Positions 33,472 to 42,984 are shown, counted from the first letter of the stretch. The stretch is DNA of 64,000 bases from Nonomuraea sp. PA05 (GCF_008086045.1 NZ_VSEY01000004.1:1-64000), one strand, 5' to 3'. A program made the numbers and translations. Notes: a model not told the origin generated them from the sequence alone.

Positions 33472-35675
33472 GTCCTGTCCCTCTCATGGACCGCGACTCC
33501 GGCGAGCCCGATCCGTCCCGTTCCGGTGCGCTGTATCCGTACGTACCGGCCCTCGGCGTCCACCGTGACCGGCGACGGGCGCAGCACCTTGCCCGGCAGC
33601 GGCAGCACGGTCGCCTCGGCGAAGTCCGGCGTGCGCGAGACCAGCACCTGGACGTCGGCCGTGGTCATGCTCGCGTCGTTCCAGAGCTCGACCGCGCCGA
33701 TCGCGCGCACCTCGCCGAGGTCCACCTGCCACCACGAGCCCGCCGCCGAGGTGGTCCTGCTGTCGGTGACGGTGGAGCCGTCAATGGCGTTGGCGGCGCT
33801 CGCCGTCCCCTCGGTGGCGGACTGGGTGGCGCTACCCGTCCTGGCGAGGTCGGGTACGAGCTGCTCCACCTCGCCTGGCCTGGCACCGGCCGCGGCGGCG
33901 ACGCGCAGCGCGGCCTCGGGCAGCAGCTCCAGCGCCGTGAAGTTGTCCACCTGCTGGGAGCCGCGCCCCGAAAGGGCGGGCGCGGTGGTGTCGGTCCAGT
34001 TGCCCGTGGCGAGGTTCTCGATCCCGTAGCCGGCCCAGTTGGAGATCCACTTGTAGCCGACCCGGGTGATGACGTTGCCCTCGACCCTGATGTGGGAGCT
34101 CTGCTCGTCCAGGTAGACGCCGTTGCCGTCGCGCTCGGTGTTGCCGTACGCGGACCGGTTGACGTAGTTGCCGGAGATCACCGTGCCGGGCTGTGGCCCC
34201 TGCGTGTAGATGGCGCCGCCGTCGTGCTGCTGGTCGGCGACCATCATGGCGTCCACGATCCGGTTGTTCGTCACCTGGTTGTCGCGCATGCCGGGGCTCT
34301 GCGCGACGGGCTGGTTCCAGCCCCAGCCGACGGAGATGCCGGAGTACGGCAGCCGCTCCAGCGTGTTGTGGTCCACGCGCAGGCCCGTCTCGTAGCCGGC
34401 CCAGATCCCGACCGCGTCGGTGAACTCCCTGCCGGCCAGGGTGATCGTGTTGCGGGCCACGGTGTTGCGCTCGCCACGCAGCTCGGCCGGCGGGTTGGGC
34501 TCGGTGTCGCCGACGTAGACCGCGCCGGACGACAGGTCGGTGAACGTCGAGCCGGTGACCGCCGAGTCCCTGGTGCCGGCTTGCAGGATCACGCCCGCGC
34601 CGCCGAGGTGCGCGAAGGCGGCCCCGGTGATCGTCACGTCACTGCCGCCGTTCACGACGACGGCCGCGGCGGGCTTGGTGTAGTAGCGGCCCGCGTGGTC
34701 CTCGGGGCCGGTGGCGCCGGTCAGCGTGAGCCCCGCCTGGGTGCCCGCGTAGCCCTCGTCGGTGCCGGGCTGGTGATAAGCGGCGTGCTGGAAGCCCAGG
34801 CCCGCGATTTTGACGCGGCTCGCGCCGTCGATCCGCAGCAGCGTCTCCGTCGAGGGAACGACGGCGTCGGCGAGGTTCTCGCCCGCTCTGGGCAGGTACG
34901 TGATGGTCCGGTCCGTACGGTCGTAGACGAACTCGCCCGGCTCATCGAGCAGCTCGCGGGCGTTCTCGAAGAAGGCGACGCCGCTGTAGCGGGAGGAGTC
35001 GACGGTCGTGGTGTCCCAGGCGGGGCCGGTGCGGCCGGTGCCGCTCGCGGAGTTCGTCCAGCACGGCTGGGCGAAGGAGATCACGTCGCCGTCCACGCGG
35101 TCGATCCGGCAGCGGTAGTTGCGCCACCTGACCTTGATGACCGCCTCGGCCTCCGGCGCGTCCTGCCAGCCCGCCACGCCGCTCGCGACCGCGCCGGTCA
35201 TCCCGGTCGTGGTCGCGTCGCACACGGAGGCCGGGCACGAGGCGCCGCGGGCGCGGGTGGCGCGGGCGCCGCCGACGAAGAGCTGGCGCGGTTCCACGCC
35301 TTCGGGCACGGAAGCCACCTGGAAGCGGCCCTGCCGTCGCCAGCCGGTGATGGGCACGCCGCCGGTCAGGATCGGCCTGGCCCCGGGCGCGGCGGTCCAG
35401 GTCACCGTGTGGCCCTCGAATCCGGAGTCCCGCTCGTCCAGGACCAGGGGTTCCGTCAGCGCGTATCGGCCACCGGCGAGCCGGACCTCCACGTCGCGGT
35501 CCATCCCGCCCGCGACGGCCTGGCGCACCTTGTCCCTGGCGGTCTCCAGCGAGCACGGGTTCGGGCGGCTGCAGGCGGCGGAGCGGCCGTCGGGAGCGGC
35601 GTGGTAGACCTTCGGGCCCGGTGCAGCCGCCGGGGTCATGGACAGCAGGAGAACCAGCGCGATCGTGCCGTTCAC
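33468..35675 (-). CDS. Secreted right-handed beta-helix glycoside hydrolase, GH141-like, with F5/8 C domain
   Basis: 735 residues. Signal peptide (VNGTIALVLLLSMTPAAA), then YHAAPDGRSAACSRPNPCSL and ARDKVRQAV, the typical opening of GH141-type beta-helix proteins. The middle holds many parallel-helix turns (ITGAAFAHLGGAGVILQAG). The last 130 residues form a discoidin-like domain (AANAIDGSTVTDS, WWQVDLGEVRAIGAVELW). The characterised GH141 member is a fucosidase acting on rhamnogalacturonan-II, and some relatives are xylanases. GTG at 35675 overlaps the M1 peptidase stop. Confidence 0.8.
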   Translation of the reverse strand: MNGTIALVLLLSMTPAAAPGPKVYHAAPDGRSAACSRPNPCSLETARDKVRQAVAGGMDRDVEVRLAGGRYALTEPLVLDERDSGFEGHTVTWTAAPGARPILTGGVPITGWRRQGRFQVASVPEGVEPRQLFVGGARATRARGASCPASVCDATTTGMTGAVASGVAGWQDAPEAEAVIKVRWRNYRCRIDRVDGDVISFAQPCWTNSASGTGRTGPAWDTTTVDSSRYSGVAFFENARELLDEPGEFVYDRTDRTITYLPRAGENLADAVVPSTETLLRIDGASRVKIAGLGFQHAAYHQPGTDEGYAGTQAGLTLTGATGPEDHAGRYYTKPAAAVVVNGGSDVTITGAAFAHLGGAGVILQAGTRDSAVTGSTFTDLSSGAVYVGDTEPNPPAELRGERNTVARNTITLAGREFTDAVGIWAGYETGLRVDHNTLERLPYSGISVGWGWNQPVAQSPGMRDNQVTNNRIVDAMMVADQQHDGGAIYTQGPQPGTVISGNYVNRSAYGNTERDGNGVYLDEQSSHIRVEGNVITRVGYKWISNWAGYGIENLATGNWTDTTAPALSGRGSQQVDNFTALELLPEAALRVAAAAGARPGEVEQLVPDLARTGSATQSATEGTASAANAIDGSTVTDSRTTSAAGSWWQVDLGEVRAIGAVELWNDASMTTADVQVLVSRTPDFAEATVLPLPGKVLRPSPVTVDAEGRYVRIQRTGTGRIGLAGVAVHERDRT

Positions 35676-37048
35676 AGGCCCTCCAGCGGGGGGTTCTGGG
35701 CGCCGTAGAGCCAGGCGCGGAGGAAGGGGTCCAGGCCGGGCCGGCGCGTGGTGGCGGCGGCGTGGGCGATGAAGTCCTCGGTGGAGGCGTTGCCGTCCTT
35801 GTACCGCTGCACCCACCTGCGCATGATCCGGTCGAAGGCGGCGTCGCCGACCTCGGTGCGCAGCGCGTACAGGACGAGGGCGCCGCCGTCGTAGATGTTG
35901 TAGCCGCCCAGCGCCTTGGGCTTGCCGGGCGGGCCGTCCTTGGCGCGGACCGCGTCGAGCTTGCCGTACACGGTGCGCATCCGCTCCACCATCGGCTGGC
36001 CGCCGTGCTCCTCGGCCCACAGGGCGGCGTAGTAGACGGCCGGGCCCTCGTTCAGCCAGGCGTCCTGCCAGGTGGCGGGCGTGACGGAGTCGCCGAACCA
36101 CTGGTGTACCAGCTCGTGCACCATCGTGTTGGAGTACGTGGGCTTGTCGAACCAGCCGGTGCCGAACAGCGACAGCGTCTGGTTCTCCAGCGCGTCGCTG
36201 TAACCCGGGTAGATGTGGATGCCGTAGGTGGAGAAGGGGAAGCGGCCGAACCTCGCCTCCGCCCAGGCGATCTGCGCGCCGGTCTCGGCGGCGATCGGGC
36301 CGTAGCGCTCCTCCTGGCCCTGCGGGACGACGTGGCGCAACGGCAGGCCGTGCGGGCCTTCGCCGTACAGGTAGGTGCCCTTCACCACGGCCAGGCCGAT
36401 CAGCTCCGACGCCATCGGCTCGCGCTCCTCGAACCGCCACACGTTCCCGCGCCTGCTCGCGAGCTCGCCGTTGGCGGTGGCGACGTACCCCTCCGGCGCG
36501 GTGACGCGGAAGGTCCAGGTGGCCTTGTCGGAGGGGTGGTCGTTGACGGGGAAGAACGTGTCGGCCCTGCTCGACTGGGCGGCGGCGGCGAACCCGCCGT
36601 CGGGGCCGAAGCGCCAGCCGGTCAGCCCGGCACGCGGCGCCTTGCCGTTGCCGTGGAAGCGCACCTCGGCCTTGAACGGCACGTGCTCGCGCAGCGGCGC
36701 GGCCGGGGTGACGGTCAGCTCCTGCCCGCTCTGGCCGGGGGACAGCGACCAGGCGGCGGGCTCGCCGTTGACGGTGACCGACTCGATGACGTGCCCGTCG
36801 GTGTCCAGGTTGAACGACGACAGCGCCTGGGTGGCTTTCGCGGTGAACGCGACCGTGCCGGAGAAGTCGTAGGTGACCGGGGTGAAGTCGAAGGAGACGT
36901 CGTAGTGGCGCACGTCGTAGCCGCCGTTGCCGAGGGTCGGGAAGAGCGGGTCGCCCAGCCCCGGCGAGCCGGGCGACGGGGTGGCCGGAACAGCGGCGGC
37001 CGTGCTGAGCAGCGCGGCGGCGGCGAGTAAGAGAAGGTGCTTCTTCAC
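35672..37048 (-). CDS. Secreted M1-family metallopeptidase
   Basis: 458 residues. Signal peptide at the N-terminus (KKHLLLLAAAALLSTAAAV). The zinc site HELVHQWFGDS with the distal Glu in WLNEGPAVY gives the M1 pattern HExxHx18E. It is shorter than classic aminopeptidase N, ending soon after the catalytic domain, as in many secreted actinobacterial M1 enzymes. GTG start at 37048, 2 bp after the binding-protein stop. Its place inside a sugar-import operon suggests trimming of glycopeptides. Confidence 0.9.
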   Translation of the reverse strand: MKKHLLLLAAAALLSTAAAVPATPSPGSPGLGDPLFPTLGNGGYDVRHYDVSFDFTPVTYDFSGTVAFTAKATQALSSFNLDTDGHVIESVTVNGEPAAWSLSPGQSGQELTVTPAAPLREHVPFKAEVRFHGNGKAPRAGLTGWRFGPDGGFAAAAQSSRADTFFPVNDHPSDKATWTFRVTAPEGYVATANGELASRRGNVWRFEEREPMASELIGLAVVKGTYLYGEGPHGLPLRHVVPQGQEERYGPIAAETGAQIAWAEARFGRFPFSTYGIHIYPGYSDALENQTLSLFGTGWFDKPTYSNTMVHELVHQWFGDSVTPATWQDAWLNEGPAVYYAALWAEEHGGQPMVERMRTVYGKLDAVRAKDGPPGKPKALGGYNIYDGGALVLYALRTEVGDAAFDRIMRRWVQRYKDGNASTEDFIAHAAATTRRPGLDPFLRAWLYGAQNPPLEGL

Positions 37049-37050
37049 GG

Positions 37051-38706
37051 TCAGCCTGCCTTCGGTGTCTGCTTGAGCGCTTCCTCGAACTCGGCGCGGA
37101 CCTTGTCCCCGCCCTTCGCCCGCCACTCCTTGATCACGTTGTCGAGGTCGCTGAGGGGAGCGCGACCCGCGATGATGGAGGTGACACGGTCGATGCGCAT
37201 CGTGTAGAGCGACTCGTAGCTGTTCTCGTTGGCGGGCGAGTACAACCCGACGGTCGGGTCCTCGACGCCGACGGCGATCATCTTGCTGATCGCGTCGTGC
37301 ATGATCTTCACGGCGTCCGCCGAGGAGGAGTCGAACAGCGCCTGGGTGGGCGCGGCGAGCATCTTCCACGGCACTGTGGTGTCCCTGCTGCCCTGCTCGG
37401 TCAGCACGGGGTTGCCCTTGTCGTCGCGCGTGTGGTCGGCGCCCTCGACGCCGTAGTTGAACAGCGTGTACTCCTCGCTGCCGAACGGCGAGGCGAAGAA
37501 GTCGGCCACCCGCAGCAGCTCCTTGGCGCGGGTCTCGTCGCTCTTCCTCATCATGGTGATCGAGACGACGATGTTGTTGAGGTGTGCCTTGGCGGCCTGG
37601 CCGATCGGGATCATCGGCCTGGGGTCGGCCTTCGGGTCGATCTTCTTCGAGGTCTGCAGGTAGCCGGTGGGGCCGAGGTAGGCGGGCAGGCCGTCGTAGA
37701 CGAGCGCGGCGCGGCCCGCGTTGAACTCGTTCTTGCGCTTGAGGCCGTCGAAGCCCTCGGAGCCGGGGTAGATGACGCCTGCCTCGCGCAGCTTGCGCAC
37801 GTACTCGACGGTGGCCTTGTACTCTTCGGTCTCGATCTGGTGGACGAGCTTGCCGTTCTCCAGCCGCCAGAGGTTGGGTGTGCCGAAGAGCTGCGAGAAG
37901 ATCGACAGGCCGTACAGCCCTCCGGTGTAGGCGACCACTCCGTACTGGTTGTCCTTGGGCCTGGTGACCTCCTTGAGCAACTCGGACAGCCGGTCCAGGT
38001 CGGTGATCTGCGCCAGGTCGGTGACGCCTGCCTGCGCGAACATGTCGGCCCGGTAGAAACCGAGGCCGCCGACCATGTTGCGCGGCACGGGGATGCCGTA
38101 CAGCTTGCCGCCGACGATGCCCTGCTTCCAGAACACCTGCGGGATCGCCGCCAGGTTCGGGTACGCCTTGACCGCGTCGCCGCCGAGCAGGGGCGTCAGG
38201 TCGGTGCACTGGCTGGCGACGAAGGCGGGCAGGTTGTTCACGCCCTGGGTGGAGACGTAGGTGAACAGGTCGGGCAGCGTGCCGCCGGCGACCATCGTGT
38301 TGAACTTGGTCGGCCAGTCGTCGGAGGTGACCGGCTGCATGTCGGCGGTCCCGCCGAGCCGCTTCTCGACCTCCTGCCAGGCGGGGTTGTCGCCCCTGCC
38401 GGGCGGGGGAGGCGAGAACGTCTGCACGGCGATGCTCACGGTGCCGCCCGACATGGGCGGCTTGGCCACCGCCTTGAACAGCTCCTTGGGGTAGGTGAAG
38501 TACCCATCGGGCACGCCGGTGGCGTTGCCGGGCAGGTCGGGCTTGAGCGCGCCGGTCAGCGGCGTGTGGGCAGGCAGCTTGATGCTCAGGCCCTGGGCCT
38601 TGGCGGCCGGGGCGGGCGAGCCGTCGCCGCAGCCCGCCAGCACGGTGGAGGCGGCCGCGGCGGCGCCGAGGCGCAGGAAGCCACGGCGGGACACGAGTTC
38701 TCTCAT
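37051..38706 (-). CDS. Sugar ABC transporter substrate-binding lipoprotein
   Basis: 551 residues. A twin-arginine plus lipobox leader (SRRGFLRLGAAAAASTVLAGC) anchors it outside the membrane. The rest follows the LplA/YtcQ-type extracellular solute-binding family (PKDNQYGVVAYTGGLYGL, KADPRPMIPIGQ), larger than maltose-binding proteins and used for complex oligosaccharides. ATG at 38706 after AAGGAAAG. It works with the two permeases upstream; no ATPase gene is present, so a shared MsiK-type ATPase is likely. Confidence 0.92.
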   Translation of the reverse strand: MRELVSRRGFLRLGAAAAASTVLAGCGDGSPAPAAKAQGLSIKLPAHTPLTGALKPDLPGNATGVPDGYFTYPKELFKAVAKPPMSGGTVSIAVQTFSPPPPGRGDNPAWQEVEKRLGGTADMQPVTSDDWPTKFNTMVAGGTLPDLFTYVSTQGVNNLPAFVASQCTDLTPLLGGDAVKAYPNLAAIPQVFWKQGIVGGKLYGIPVPRNMVGGLGFYRADMFAQAGVTDLAQITDLDRLSELLKEVTRPKDNQYGVVAYTGGLYGLSIFSQLFGTPNLWRLENGKLVHQIETEEYKATVEYVRKLREAGVIYPGSEGFDGLKRKNEFNAGRAALVYDGLPAYLGPTGYLQTSKKIDPKADPRPMIPIGQAAKAHLNNIVVSITMMRKSDETRAKELLRVADFFASPFGSEEYTLFNYGVEGADHTRDDKGNPVLTEQGSRDTTVPWKMLAAPTQALFDSSSADAVKIMHDAISKMIAVGVEDPTVGLYSPANENSYESLYTMRIDRVTSIIAGRAPLSDLDNVIKEWRAKGGDKVRAEFEEALKQTPKAG

Positions 38707-38734
38707 GGGGAGCTTTCCTTGGAGGTCGGGGGGT

Positions 38735-39634
38735 TCAGCCCTTGATGGCGCCGGTGAGCACACCCTTGGTGAAGTAGCGCTGGAGGAAGGGGTAGACGAG
38801 CAGGATCGGCACGATCGCCACCACGAGCACGGCCATCTGGATCGCCTGCACCGGCGCGGGCGCCTCGGCGGCGGCCAGGGCCTCCAGCGTCCTGCCCTGG
38901 AGGACGAAGGTGCGCAGGATGAGCGGGAGCGGGAACTTGTCCGAGTCGTTGAGGTAGAGCAGGGCGTTGAAGAAGGCGTTCCAGTAGCCGACGGCGTAGA
39001 AGAGGGAGATGACCGCGAGCACCGCCTTCGACAGCGGCAGCACGATCCTGACGAGGATGCCGAAGTCACCGGCTCCGTCGATGCGCGCGCTCTCCAGCAG
39101 CTCGCGCGGCAGGCCCATGAAGAACGAGCGGAGCACGACCAGGTTGAACGCGCTGACCAGGCTGGGCAGGATCAGCGCGCCGAAGGAGTCGATCAGCCCG
39201 ACCTGCTTGACGAGCAGGAAGTTGGCGATCAGGCCCGGGTTGAAGAGCATGGTGAGCAGGGCGACCAGCAGGATCCAGCGGGAGCCTGTCACCTCGCGGC
39301 GGCTCAGCCCGTACGCCATGCCGATCGTCGCCAGCATGCTGGCGCAGGTGCCGACCACCGTCACCAGCACGCTGACCAGCAGGGCCCGCGTGACGGTGCC
39401 GCCGTTGAAGATCGTCGAGTAGGCCGACAGGCTCGGTGAGGTCGGGAACAGGACGAACCCGCCGCTCCTGGCGATGTCGCTCTCCGTCGAGAGGCTGGTG
39501 CCGATCACGCCGACGAACGGGTAGGCGACCAGCAGGACGACGGCGGTGAGGATCACCCCCTTGACGACGAGGCCCGGCGTCGAAGGCCGCTCCATCCAGG
39601 CCGGCCGCATGTCGGAGCGGCTACTTGTCGGCAC
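38735..39634 (-). CDS. Carbohydrate ABC permease (LplC-type)
   Basis: 299 residues with six membrane helices. The EAA loop ELLESARIDGAGDFGILVRI contacts the ATPase. Sequence style is CUT1, LplC/YtcP subgroup. GTG start at 39634 overlaps the end of the partner permease by 14 bp, indicating coupled translation. Confidence 0.93.
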   Translation of the reverse strand: MPTSSRSDMRPAWMERPSTPGLVVKGVILTAVVLLVAYPFVGVIGTSLSTESDIARSGGFVLFPTSPSLSAYSTIFNGGTVTRALLVSVLVTVVGTCASMLATIGMAYGLSRREVTGSRWILLVALLTMLFNPGLIANFLLVKQVGLIDSFGALILPSLVSAFNLVVLRSFFMGLPRELLESARIDGAGDFGILVRIVLPLSKAVLAVISLFYAVGYWNAFFNALLYLNDSDKFPLPLILRTFVLQGRTLEALAAAEAPAPVQAIQMAVLVVAIVPILLVYPFLQRYFTKGVLTGAIKG

Positions 39635-40601
39635 CTCGGTACACCCCCTCGTGGCCGAACAGATGGGCCACCTTGTTCGCGCCGAGCACCAGCGCGGTGC
39701 CGACGATGGTCTTGACCAGGCCGACCGCGGCGGCGGCGCCCCACTGGCCGTCCTTGACGCCGTTGAAGTAGACGAAGGTGTCCAGCACCTCCCCCGCGTC
39801 GGGGCCGACGTTGTCGCGCTGGAGCAGGATCTGCTCGAAGCCGACCGACAGGATGCTGCCGAGGTTGAGGATGAGCAGCAGGATGATGATCGGGGTGATG
39901 CCGGGCAGCGTGACGTGCCAGAGGCGGCGCCATCTGCCCGCTCCGTCCATGGCCGCCGCCTCGTACAGGCCCTGGTCGATGGAGAGCAGCGCGGCCAGGA
40001 AGATGATCGTGGCCCAGCCCGCGTCCTTCCAGATCACCTGCAACGTCACCAGCAGCGGGAAGACGTCCGGGTCGGTCATCATGTCGTAGCGCGGCAGCCC
40101 GACGCTCTCCAGGAACGTCGGCAGCGCGCCCGCGCCGCCGAGGATCTGCTGGAACACCGAGACGATGATCACCCAGCCGATGAAGTGCGGGAGGTAGACC
40201 ACGCTCTGCACGAACCTGCGCACCTTGTCGTTGAGCACGCTGTTGAGCAGCAGCGCGAGCGCGATGGGGGCGGGGAAGAACAGCACGAGCTGGGTCAGGG
40301 TGATCTTGAGCGTGTTGCCCAGGGCGTTCCAGACGCCCGGGTCGCCGAAGACACTGGCGAAGTTCCGCAGCCCCACCCAGGGGCTGTCCACGAACCCGAT
40401 GTAGGGCTGATAGTCCTTGAAGGCGACCACGTAGCCGAACAGCGGCCCGTAGTGGAAGACCAGGAAATAGAGCAGCCCGGGCAGCGCCAGCAGGAGCATC
40501 ACCCGGTCACGCCAGACGCGGCGCCACAGCGGCGGCTTGCGTGGCGCCTGTCGCCGCTCGGAGGCGGACGCGGTCGGGGGAGCGTCGAGGGTAGCGGTCA
40601 T
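39621..40601 (-). CDS. Carbohydrate ABC permease (LplB-type)
   Basis: 326 residues: a basic cytoplasmic N-terminus and six helices. The EAA motif is YEAAAMDGAGRWRRLWHVTLP. PLFGYVVAFKDYQPYIG is typical of the LplB/YteP subgroup that imports pectin- and glycan-derived oligosaccharides. First gene of the leftward operon; a LacI-type operator sits 33 bp upstream of its ATG. Confidence 0.93.
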   Translation of the reverse strand: MTATLDAPPTASASERRQAPRKPPLWRRVWRDRVMLLLALPGLLYFLVFHYGPLFGYVVAFKDYQPYIGFVDSPWVGLRNFASVFGDPGVWNALGNTLKITLTQLVLFFPAPIALALLLNSVLNDKVRRFVQSVVYLPHFIGWVIIVSVFQQILGGAGALPTFLESVGLPRYDMMTDPDVFPLLVTLQVIWKDAGWATIIFLAALLSIDQGLYEAAAMDGAGRWRRLWHVTLPGITPIIILLLILNLGSILSVGFEQILLQRDNVGPDAGEVLDTFVYFNGVKDGQWGAAAAVGLVKTIVGTALVLGANKVAHLFGHEGVYRGADK

Positions 40602-40633
40602 GCGCTGGGTCCTTCCGGTTGGCGAGGAAATTA

Positions 40634-40645
40634 GTAAGCGCTTTC
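40634..40645. promoter_or_regulatory. LacI-family operator before the transport operon
   Basis: GTAAGCGCTTTC, the exact inverse of GAAAGCGCTTAC found at 17338 and 42961. It lies 33 bp upstream of the permease start, between the divergent promoters. Confidence 0.7.
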
Positions 40646-40742
40646 GCTTCCGTCAAGACCTACACCGGAAAATCGTCCGATTTATCCTGTCTCTGCTTGA
40701 CCTTTCCGCAGGTGAAGTCCTAACGTGCGACCTCGATGCATA

Positions 40743-40754
40743 GAACGCGCTTAC
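40743..40754. promoter_or_regulatory. LacI-family operator before the dehydrogenase-lacI unit
   Basis: GAACGCGCTTAC differs at one base from the consensus and lies 18 bp before the GTG start, just upstream of the ribosome site. Binding here would repress the regulator's own transcript. Confidence 0.6.
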
Positions 40755-40771
40755 TATCAGAGAGGCTGCCG

Positions 40772-41791
40772 GTGAAACCTCCGCAAGCCCCGCTCAGGCC
40801 CCGTGCCGTCCTCGCGATGGCGCCAGGAGTCCGGGAGGAGGTGTTCGGGCAGGCGACGCTGCGCAGGCTCGCCGACCTGGCCGAGGTGCACGACCAGGTG
40901 CTGCACGAGACCAGCTCGGCCGGAGCGCTGCGCGCGATGGCCCGCGCGGAGGTCCTCGTCACCGGCTGGGGCTGCCCGAGGATCGGCGCCGACCTGCTCG
41001 ACCGGGCGCCCGGCCTGCGCCTCATCGCGCACGCCGCCGGCACCGTGAAGACCTTCCTCGACCCCGAGGTGCTCGACCGCGGCGTGCGGGTGACCAGCGC
41101 CGCCGACGCCAACGCGGTGCCCGTCGCCGAGTTCGCCTACGCCGCCATCGTCTTCGGCGCCAAGCGCGCCTTCACCCTCGCCCACCGCTACCGCGAGTCG
41201 GGGGACCGGCGCGACTTCAGCGGCCTGCCCTGGCTCGGCACCCGCGGCATCACGGTCGGGCTGATCGGGCTGTCCCGGATCGGGCGCAGGGTCATGGAGC
41301 TGCTGCGCGGGCTCGACGCCGAGGTGCTGGTGTACGACCCGTACGCCGGGGCCGAGGAGATCGCCGCGCTCGGCGGCGCCGCCGTGGACCTCGACACGCT
41401 GGCCGAACGGTCGCACGTGGTCAGCCTGCACGCGCCGGAGACGCGCGAGACGTACCGGATGCTGGACGCCAGGAGGCTGTCGCTGCTCAGGGACGGCGCG
41501 GTGGTCGTCAACACCGCGCGCGGCGGGCTGATCGACACCGAGGCACTGGTCAAGGAGGTACGCAGCGGCCGGCTGGACGCGATACTTGATGTCAGCGACC
41601 CGGAGCCGCTGCCGGCCGGTCATCCGCTGTTCGACCTGCCCAACGCGTTCGTCACCCCGCACCTCGCCGGTGCCCAGGGCAACGAGCTGACGCGGCTGGC
41701 CGAGTCGACGCTCGCGGAGATCGCCCGGTACACCGCCGGCGAGCCGCTGCTCCACGAGATCCGTCGTGCCGAGCTCGACCGGATGGCATGA
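40772..41791 (+). CDS. D-2-hydroxyacid dehydrogenase family protein
   Basis: 339 residues. NAD-binding Rossmann motif GLIGLSRIGRRVMELL, then VNTARGGLID (substrate Arg), SDPEPLPAGHPLF (Glu) and TPHLAGAQ (His), so the Arg-Glu-His catalytic set is complete. Expected reaction: reversible 2-keto to D-2-hydroxy acid. GTG 40772 has GAGAGG 6 nt upstream; earlier in-frame ATGs would overlap the operator. It is 25 bp upstream of the LacI gene, so it is co-transcribed and probably handles a sugar-acid intermediate. Confidence 0.88.
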   Translation: MKPPQAPLRPRAVLAMAPGVREEVFGQATLRRLADLAEVHDQVLHETSSAGALRAMARAEVLVTGWGCPRIGADLLDRAPGLRLIAHAAGTVKTFLDPEVLDRGVRVTSAADANAVPVAEFAYAAIVFGAKRAFTLAHRYRESGDRRDFSGLPWLGTRGITVGLIGLSRIGRRVMELLRGLDAEVLVYDPYAGAEEIAALGGAAVDLDTLAERSHVVSLHAPETRETYRMLDARRLSLLRDGAVVVNTARGGLIDTEALVKEVRSGRLDAILDVSDPEPLPAGHPLFDLPNAFVTPHLAGAQGNELTRLAESTLAEIARYTAGEPLLHEIRRAELDRMA

Positions 41792-41816
41792 TCGTCAGCC
41801 ACGGAAAGGAGGGGAC

Positions 41817-42872
41817 GTGACCGAGCAGAGCCTGGCGACCATGGCCGATGTGGCGGCGCGCGCCGGGGTCTCCAGCGCCACCGTCTCCCGGGTGATCAAC
41901 GGCAACTACCCCGTCTCGGCCGCGACCAGGCAGCGGGTCGAGCAGGCCATCGCCGACCTCGGGTACGTCGCCAACGCGCACGCCAGAGCCCTGGCGGGAG
42001 CCACCAACAGGACCGTCGGCATCATCATCAGCGACCTGATCGACCCCTTCTACGCCTACATCGCCCGGGGGGTCGAGCGTGAGGCCACCAAGCACGGCAG
42101 GCTGTGCATGGTCTCCTGCACGCACGGCAGCCACGAGCAGGAGCTGGCGCTGATCGACCTGCTGCACGAGCAGCGCGCCGACGCGGTGATCCTGGTCGGC
42201 GGCGCCTACGAGGACCGCTCCTACGCCGCGCAGGTCGCGCGCAGGGCGCGCGCGCTGCACGCCAGCGGCTCCACGCTCGTGCTGTGCGGGCGCCCCTCCC
42301 TCGGCGAGGACGTGCCGACCAGGACCGTCGAGTACGACAACGAGGGCGGCGCCTTCGCCATCACCGACTACCTGATCACGCAGGGGCACCGGCGGATCGT
42401 CTTCCTGGGCGGGCCGCCGCACCTGTCCACCACCATCGCCCGGCTCGCCGGGCACCGGCGCGCGCTGCGCTTCCGCGGCCTGCCCCAGGACAAGGCCCTC
42501 ATCCACACCGGCCAGCTCAACCGCAGGTTCGGCTACGACAGGATGCGGGCGCTGCTGGCCGAGCCGCTCGACTTCACCGCCGTGTTCTGCGCCAACGACA
42601 CCGTCGCGGCGGGCGCGATGCAGGCACTGGAGCTGGCCGGGGTGTCCGTGCCCGAGGGGATGTCGGTGGTGGGGTACGACGACGTGCCCATCGCGCAGGA
42701 GCTGCGGCCCCAGCTCACCACGGTGCGCATCCCGCTGGAGGAGATGGGGCGCCAGGCGGTGCGCGTCGGGCTGGACGTCACGGAGGACAACGACTACCTC
42801 TCCCCCGTGCAGACGACGGCCGTGGTGGGCACGCACATCGTGGTCCGGGCGTCGGTCGCCCCTTTGCGATAG
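41817..42872 (+). CDS. LacI-family transcriptional regulator of the glycan locus
   Basis: 351 residues. N-terminal helix-turn-helix MADVAARAGVSSATVSRVIN with the hinge YVANAHARALAG, followed by a periplasmic-binding-like ligand domain (VGIIISDLIDPFYAYIARGV ...). GTG at 41817 after AAGGAGGGG. Five near-identical palindromes flank this gene and its neighbours (17338, 40634, 40743, 42872, 42961), which makes it the probable local repressor. The inducer is unknown; a mono- or disaccharide released by the locus enzymes is likely. Confidence 0.93.
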   Translation: MTEQSLATMADVAARAGVSSATVSRVINGNYPVSAATRQRVEQAIADLGYVANAHARALAGATNRTVGIIISDLIDPFYAYIARGVEREATKHGRLCMVSCTHGSHEQELALIDLLHEQRADAVILVGGAYEDRSYAAQVARRARALHASGSTLVLCGRPSLGEDVPTRTVEYDNEGGAFAITDYLITQGHRRIVFLGGPPHLSTTIARLAGHRRALRFRGLPQDKALIHTGQLNRRFGYDRMRALLAEPLDFTAVFCANDTVAAGAMQALELAGVSVPEGMSVVGYDDVPIAQELRPQLTTVRIPLEEMGRQAVRVGLDVTEDNDYLSPVQTTAVVGTHIVVRASVAPLR

Positions 42873-42883
42873 CAAGCGCTTAC
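42872..42883. promoter_or_regulatory. LacI-family operator just after the lacI stop
   Basis: GCAAGCGCTTAC begins on the last base of the lacI stop codon. It is one of two sites in front of the M60 gene; its centre is 89 bp from the next. Confidence 0.6.
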
Positions 42884-42960
42884 CCCTCAGCGGGACGAAC
42901 CCGCCGGTAGAAGCGGGGCAGAAAGCCGTAGAAAGATCCGGTAAGCCCTTGACCGTCATA

Positions 42961-42972
42961 GAAAGCGCTTAC
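42961..42972. promoter_or_regulatory. LacI-family operator before the M60-PL8-DUF2264 block
   Basis: GAAAGCGCTTAC, 12 bp upstream of the M60 start codon, identical to the 17338 site. Paired with the 42872 site it could support DNA looping. Confidence 0.7.
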
Positions 42973-42984
42973 AAACTCCCTCCC

